A stretch of DNA of 64,000 bases. It comes from Chloracidobacterium sp. UBA3360 (GTDB lineage: Bacteria > Acidobacteriota > Blastocatellia > Pyrinomonadales > Pyrinomonadaceae). Below, one piece after another: positions 60,304 through 64,000 of the stretch (within the stretch, counting starts at the first letter, position 1; each line of letters starts with the position of its first letter). A model generated the notes under the pieces. It saw nothing but the letters and a program-made list of their open reading frames with translations, searched no databases and was not told the origin of the DNA. The position numbers and the translations under genes are program-made. The DNA lies in NCBI GenBank assembly GCA_002360555.1, contig DEQS01000017.1, positions 4,504-68,503 on the forward strand. Reading direction: 5' to 3'.

Positions 60304-61509
60304 TCAATTTGGTTTGCCCGTCTTAGCCTGTGCGGGAAATGCGATCTCGGCAACATTTACCGAATTATTAGCGATTATTTTTGCTTTGATCGCAGCAAAC
60401 TTTCCATCCTCAAGCAAACCGCGCACATATTCATCAACCGGCTTTTCGGCACTAGCCGGATCCTTTGGGTCCTTGTAACCCGTCGATATCACAATGTGCC
60501 GGGCATAATATTTTATAGCAGGTCCCGCCCCGACTTTGCTGTCGAGCTTGATGACGTGATATCCGAACGATGTCTTTACGAGCGTCGGATATATCCCGCC
60601 AGGCTGCAACGACAAGGCGGCATCCTCAAACGCCGGCAGCATCCTCCCCTTTTCGATACCTCGATAAAGCCCGCCGTTCTTTCGCCCATCGGGGCCCACG
60701 TTGCCGGGATCATTAGAGTACTGATCGGCAAGTTTTGCAAAATCTTCACCGGCTTTAGCACGAACGAGTAATTTTTCCGCAAGTTCCTTTTTGGCCGAAG
60801 TGTCAAACTCCGGATGAGCCGCAATATACGCGGCGATCTCGGCATCGGTGACCTTACCCTCGTTCGCAATGACCTCAGATAGCTGACGAGCCAAAAATTG
60901 AGACTGCTGCAGCACGACCTGGAGCTCGACTTCGCTTACAAACGACGAATCCAATGTCGCCTTAGCTTTTAGATATCCATCGGCTGTCATGCGGGTCTTG
61001 GCGTAGACTTCCTTTGCCTGTTCCTCACTACCGGTGTCCGCTGCTTCCGGTTGTCCCGCAAGTTCAAGTTTGGTGTTAAGAAATCGTTCAAATGCCGCTG
61101 TGTTCGATTCGCTTTTATAGAAATTAATTACCTGCGCCCGCGTGATTCGGGCAAACGGAGTCACGGAGCCGCCTAATTTGCTGTCATATGCGGTTGCCAA
61201 GGACTCCATGCGAATATTGTCTAGTTCCGACGCGTTGATTTCATTTACCGCCAAACCGCGTTTTTCAGCTTCGCACGCCATTGCGAACAGCTCACGAATA
61301 CTATCTCGCTGCGCCGATCTAAATTCAGCGCTCTCGAGCTTTTTCTTAGTCTCCGCAGGCATGTCTTTCAGAAGTATCGAAAATTCTTGCGGGCCAAACG
61401 TGTCGACGCAATATTTTGTGCCGGTCTTGATCGACTGGCCGCTCACCGCAAATGCCGCTACCAAGACGGCAACGGTAACGAGCAATGATTTTCGGGTTCG
61501 ACAGAACAT
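60304..61509 (-). CDS. Exported parvulin-type peptidyl-prolyl isomerase
   Basis: A 401-residue periplasmic folding factor. The signal peptide is MFCRTRKSLLVTVAVLVAAF (cleavage near VSGQS). A long helical N-terminal chaperone-like region is followed by a parvulin domain (about 240-340): AKAGEDFAKLADQYSNDPGN, RKNGGLYRGIEKGRMLPAFE and SFGYHVIKLDSKVG. It resembles PpiC/SurA-type isomerases that assist outer-membrane proteins. It is embedded between nuoK and nuoL on the same strand with gaps under 15 bases. Confidence 0.9.
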   Translation of the reverse strand: MFCRTRKSLLVTVAVLVAAFAVSGQSIKTGTKYCVDTFGPQEFSILLKDMPAETKKKLESAEFRSAQRDSIRELFAMACEAEKRGLAVNEINASELDNIRMESLATAYDSKLGGSVTPFARITRAQVINFYKSESNTAAFERFLNTKLELAGQPEAADTGSEEQAKEVYAKTRMTADGYLKAKATLDSSFVSEVELQVVLQQSQFLARQLSEVIANEGKVTDAEIAAYIAAHPEFDTSAKKELAEKLLVRAKAGEDFAKLADQYSNDPGNVGPDGRKNGGLYRGIEKGRMLPAFEDAALSLQPGGIYPTLVKTSFGYHVIKLDSKVGAGPAIKYYARHIVISTGYKDPKDPASAEKPVDEYVRGLLEDGKFAAIKAKIIANNSVNVAEIAFPAQAKTGKPN

Positions 61510-61513
61510 ATTA

Positions 61514-61819
61514 TTAATTCTTCAAAATACTCGCTTCATCCACGTCGATCGACTGTTTATTCCTAAAGAACGCGATGATGATGCCTAAGCCCACAGCGGC
61601 TTCGGCGGCCGCGACAGACATCACCATAAAAACAAAAAGCTGACCGGTCGTGTCGCCGTAGTAACGCGAAAATGCGACAAACGTCAGGTTGACAGCGTTT
61701 AGCATCAGCTCGATACACATGAACATCCCCAGAGCGTTGCGTTTAAAAATAACGCCGACCGCTCCGATGGTGAACAATATTCCTGATAACGCGAGATAAC
61801 TCGCTAAACTGGGTTCCAT
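61514..61819 (-). CDS. nuoK: NADH-quinone oxidoreductase subunit K
   Basis: A 101-residue, three-helix membrane subunit. It carries the two functional glutamates in the usual places: [19 protein letters not shown] and [20 protein letters not shown]. Size and context are standard. It is co-directional with nuoJ, 23 bases downstream of it. Confidence 0.96.
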   Translation of the reverse strand: MEPSLASYLALSGILFTIGAVGVIFKRNALGMFMCIELMLNAVNLTFVAFSRYYGDTTGQLFVFMVMSVAAAEAAVGLGIIIAFFRNKQSIDVDEASILKN

Positions 61820-61842
61820 TTTCTAAAGTCCAATGTTCAAAA

Positions 61843-62400
61843 TTATTGCTCGTCGTTCCTCAATTCCGATTCCCGTTCGACGACAATCTCGAGCTGGGGT
61901 TGGGCAAGCCGTCTCGCCAGCATTACCGACCCAATGATAGCCATTAGCAACAATATTCCAACGATCTCGACCGGCAGCAGATACTCCGTGTACATCGCCT
62001 GGCCGATCGTCAATGTTTTACCCGCACTCAGCGTCTGATCGGACGGAACGTTTGAAGCACGCATCACTGCGTAAAAGATAAAAAACGTCTGTGCGAGCAG
62101 CACGACACCGAGCCCGCCGCCAAGCGTGTAAAGATATTTCAATCTGTTAGGCCCCGAATCGTCGTCCAGATTTAACAGCATTATCACAAAAACGACCAAC
62201 ACCATTATCGCCCCGGCGTATATCAATATCTGCACCGCCGCGATGAACGGCGCCGCCAGTGTGATGTAAATGCACGAGAGCGAGATGAACACGCCCACCA
62301 GCGAGATCGCGCTGTAGAGCGGATTTTTGTGATACACCATCGAGATCGCACACATGATGGCGAATCCGGCAAATAAGAAAAATAAGGCTGTTCCGACCAT
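61843..62400 (-). CDS. nuoJ: NADH-quinone oxidoreductase subunit J
   Basis: A 185-residue membrane subunit with five helices. The pi-bulge helix region is seen as QILIYAGAIMVLVVFVIML, after LVGVFISLSCIYITLAAPFI. The C-terminal ARRLAQPQLEIVVERESELR is polar. It begins one base after nuoH, where nuoI would normally lie. Confidence 0.94.
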   Translation of the reverse strand: MVGTALFFLFAGFAIMCAISMVYHKNPLYSAISLVGVFISLSCIYITLAAPFIAAVQILIYAGAIMVLVVFVIMLLNLDDDSGPNRLKYLYTLGGGLGVVLLAQTFFIFYAVMRASNVPSDQTLSAGKTLTIGQAMYTEYLLPVEIVGILLLMAIIGSVMLARRLAQPQLEIVVERESELRNDEQ

Positions 62401-62401
62401 T

Positions 62402-63490
62402 TTATCTATTCAAAAAGAACACAACAATAATCGTCACGATCACATTTGCCAACGCGACGGGCAGCAAAAACTTCCAGCCAAAATTCATCAACTGGTCAAA
62501 TCTAAATCTAGGCAGCGTACCGCGTACCCAAATGTACAAGAACAAAAACGCACAGATCTTGCCGATAAACGCAAAGTGACTAACGACCGCGTAAGGTATC
62601 GAACCGACCTCAAAAACGTGGCTCAGGCCCGGCACATACCAACCGCCGAGGAAAAGCACCGTACACATCATCGAGACGGTGAACATATTCACGTACTCGG
62701 CCATGAAAAACAAGGCGAATTTGAGTGCCGAATACTCGGTATGAAAACCGGCGACGAGTTCCGTTTCTGCCTCAGGGAGGTCAAATGGCGTTCGGTTGGT
62801 CTCAGCAAATGCCGCGATCAAAAACACAACAAAGCCAATAAATTGCGGAATAATAAACCAGCGAAACGTCGACTGCTGCTGTGCCCGGATGATGCCGCCG
62901 AGGTCGAGCGTGCCGGCCAGCAATACGACGCCGATGACCGATGCTCCCATTGCGAGCTCATACGAGATCATCTGTGCCGACGAGCGAAGCCCTCCCATCA
63001 GGCTGTATTTACTGTTCGACGACCAACCTGCCAGCATGATCCCGTAAACGCCGACAGAAGTGATGCCCAACACAAAAAGCACGCCGACATCGATCCTTGC
63101 GATGGTCAGGGGCAGGGCTTTCACACCCTCGCCAAGCCCCATCGGCAAAAAGCTCCAATCGACCGACGTTATCTCCGGTCCAAATGGATATACAACGATA
63201 GGCAGAAGAGCACAGGTCAGCGCGACCAGCGGCGCCAAGAAATAGACGAATTTCGTCGATTTATCGGGGGTGATATCTTCCTTAAAAATGAACTTGAGAA
63301 GATCGGCGAAGGGCTGCAAAACGCCCCAAGGGCCGACACGGTTTGGCCCGACGCGGCCTTGCATCCAGCCTAAAACCTTACGTTCGGCCAGCACCGTATA
63401 GGCGACGATCATCAGCACCATCTGGAATCCGATCAGGACTCCCGCGGTGATAACCATGAACGGAAATGCGGTTTTAAGAACAGCTTCCAT
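62402..63490 (-). CDS. nuoH: NADH-quinone oxidoreductase subunit H
   Basis: A 362-residue membrane subunit forming the quinone channel. Signature regions: [40 protein letters not shown], and the acidic quinone-site loop [19 protein letters not shown]. It follows nuoG by five bases. Helix count (about eight) is normal. Confidence 0.96.
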   Translation of the reverse strand: MEAVLKTAFPFMVITAGVLIGFQMVLMIVAYTVLAERKVLGWMQGRVGPNRVGPWGVLQPFADLLKFIFKEDITPDKSTKFVYFLAPLVALTCALLPIVVYPFGPEITSVDWSFLPMGLGEGVKALPLTIARIDVGVLFVLGITSVGVYGIMLAGWSSNSKYSLMGGLRSSAQMISYELAMGASVIGVVLLAGTLDLGGIIRAQQQSTFRWFIIPQFIGFVVFLIAAFAETNRTPFDLPEAETELVAGFHTEYSALKFALFFMAEYVNMFTVSMMCTVLFLGGWYVPGLSHVFEVGSIPYAVVSHFAFIGKICAFLFLYIWVRGTLPRFRFDQLMNFGWKFLLPVALANVIVTIIVVFFLNR

Positions 63491-63495
63491 AAAAA

Positions 63496-64000
63496 CTATT
63501 TGCCCGGCGCACTCCTGTCTGAAACGCCGACGGTTGCCGCTTCAGCCTGGCCACCCTCTGACGGTGTACCGTCGAGATTAAATTGGACAAGCGGTGCGAC
63601 GAGTAGATTATCCGGCTTTGGATTGCCGTGTGCGAGCAGGTGAAACTGCCCGGTCTTACTCGTCATCGTCGTCAGACGATGCAGCTTATGCCCGATCTTT
63701 GGAGTTTCCGTATTCTTCTCGCTCGCGGCCATTTCCTCAACCGCTTTCTTTAATCCGCTTGCATCAAACTTGCCCGATCTGATCTCGTGCTTTGCCTGAA
63801 CGGGGTTCGACTCGTCTTTTAATGCCGGATAACGCAAGCCCTCGTATGCGGGCGTCGCATCGGCGAGTGCTCGAAATATCGCCGACGAAGACCATTCCGA
63901 TACGATCTCGACGCCCATTTCGCGGGCGATAAGAGCGGTTATCATCCAATCTGCTTTTGATTGATGTATCGGGTCGATGGCCTTGCGGACACGCTGGACG
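63496..64000 (-). CDS. nuoG: NADH-quinone oxidoreductase subunit G, C-terminal part (5' end outside window)
   Basis: The open frame continues past the upper window edge in the same phase (VQRVRKAIDPIHQSKADWMI just before the internal ATG at 63945), so this is the C-terminal end of a longer protein. The segment RVRKAIDPIHQSKADW matches the late NuoG/molybdopterin-oxidoreductase region, and ARSGK-type ends precede nuoH in many operons. It contains no cofactor cysteines here, as expected for the C-terminus. Confidence 0.8.
   Translation of the reverse strand, partial: VQRVRKAIDPIHQSKADWMITALIAREMGVEIVSEWSSSAIFRALADATPAYEGLRYPALKDESNPVQAKHEIRSGKFDASGLKKAVEEMAASEKNTETPKIGHKLHRLTTMTSKTGQFHLLAHGNPKPDNLLVAPLVQFNLDGTPSEGGQAEAATVGVSDRSAPGK

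Overview
The window looks like a chromosomal segment of a Gram-negative member of the Acidobacteriota, most likely class Blastocatellia (Pyrinomonadaceae-like). This is inference from the gene mix: secreted FG-GAP and kelch proteins ending in a carboxypeptidase-regulatory-like domain, several secreted peptidases (S8, S9, M13, penicillin-acylase family), TPR and retropepsin proteins, an Opp transporter and a type I NADH dehydrogenase operon. There is no rRNA, CRISPR array, recognisable prophage or insertion sequence. Genes are dense and no gene-free stretch exceeds about 250 bases.

Layout. 1-6.5 kb: the 3'-truncated end of a TPR/twin retropepsin-like protein, an Ogg2-type DNA glycosylase, an AAA-like/HATPase regulator and an adjoining PocR-GAF-GGDEF diguanylate cyclase, all on the minus strand. 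6.6-9.5 kb: a giant FG-GAP repeat protein. 9.7-10.2 kb: a DUF2383 four-helix protein. 10.3-20.8 kb: a minus-strand run holding a complete oligopeptide/dipeptide ABC transporter (two binding proteins, two permeases, two ATPases, plus a BamE-like protein), then coaE, a MazG-like pyrophosphohydrolase and folD. 20.9-26.5 kb, plus strand: Slt-type lytic transglycosylase, a CusF-SCO copper protein and an S9 peptidase. 26.5-38.2 kb: amidohydrolase, an FG-GAP/kelch/P-domain surface protein, a second lytic transglycosylase, a GGDEF-EAL protein, a GNAT acetyltransferase and a remarkable subtilisin-like protease. 38.5-49.4 kb: mdh, a secreted amidohydrolase, small secreted proteins, a penicillin-acylase family hydrolase, tRNA-Leu(UAA), NfeD, a HETTH protein, a PP2C phosphatase, and a trans-sulfuration enzyme divergent from a LysR regulator. 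49.5-54.8 kb: PilZ, a GCS2-type ligase, an M13 peptidase, a class I amidotransferase and two small unknowns. 54.8-64 kb: the respiratory complex I genes nuoG(partial)-H-J-K-[PPIase-DUF1272]-L-M-N.

How they work together. Envelope biology dominates: peptide import (Opp), murein turnover (two lytic transglycosylases), secreted proteolysis and repeat-rich surface proteins. Two c-di-GMP enzymes and a PilZ protein point to second-messenger control. The nuo block supplies aerobic energy, and the SCO-like protein suggests copper delivery to a terminal oxidase.

The most unusual object is the S8 protease at 35659-38223. Between its signal peptide and protease domain lies about 170 residues closely resembling the first AAA+ module of ClpB/ClpA, with the Walker A motif erased, and its C-terminus is ten tandem GVLVGD-type hexapeptides. 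Other points of note are a family of intergenic hairpins built from 9-bp TTTGCG/TTTGTG units, a missing nuoI, an OppF with an N-terminal zinc ribbon and a double-lobed retropepsin. Many database-style long starts were shortened here using ribosome binding sites, signal peptides and neighbouring features; each case is stated.
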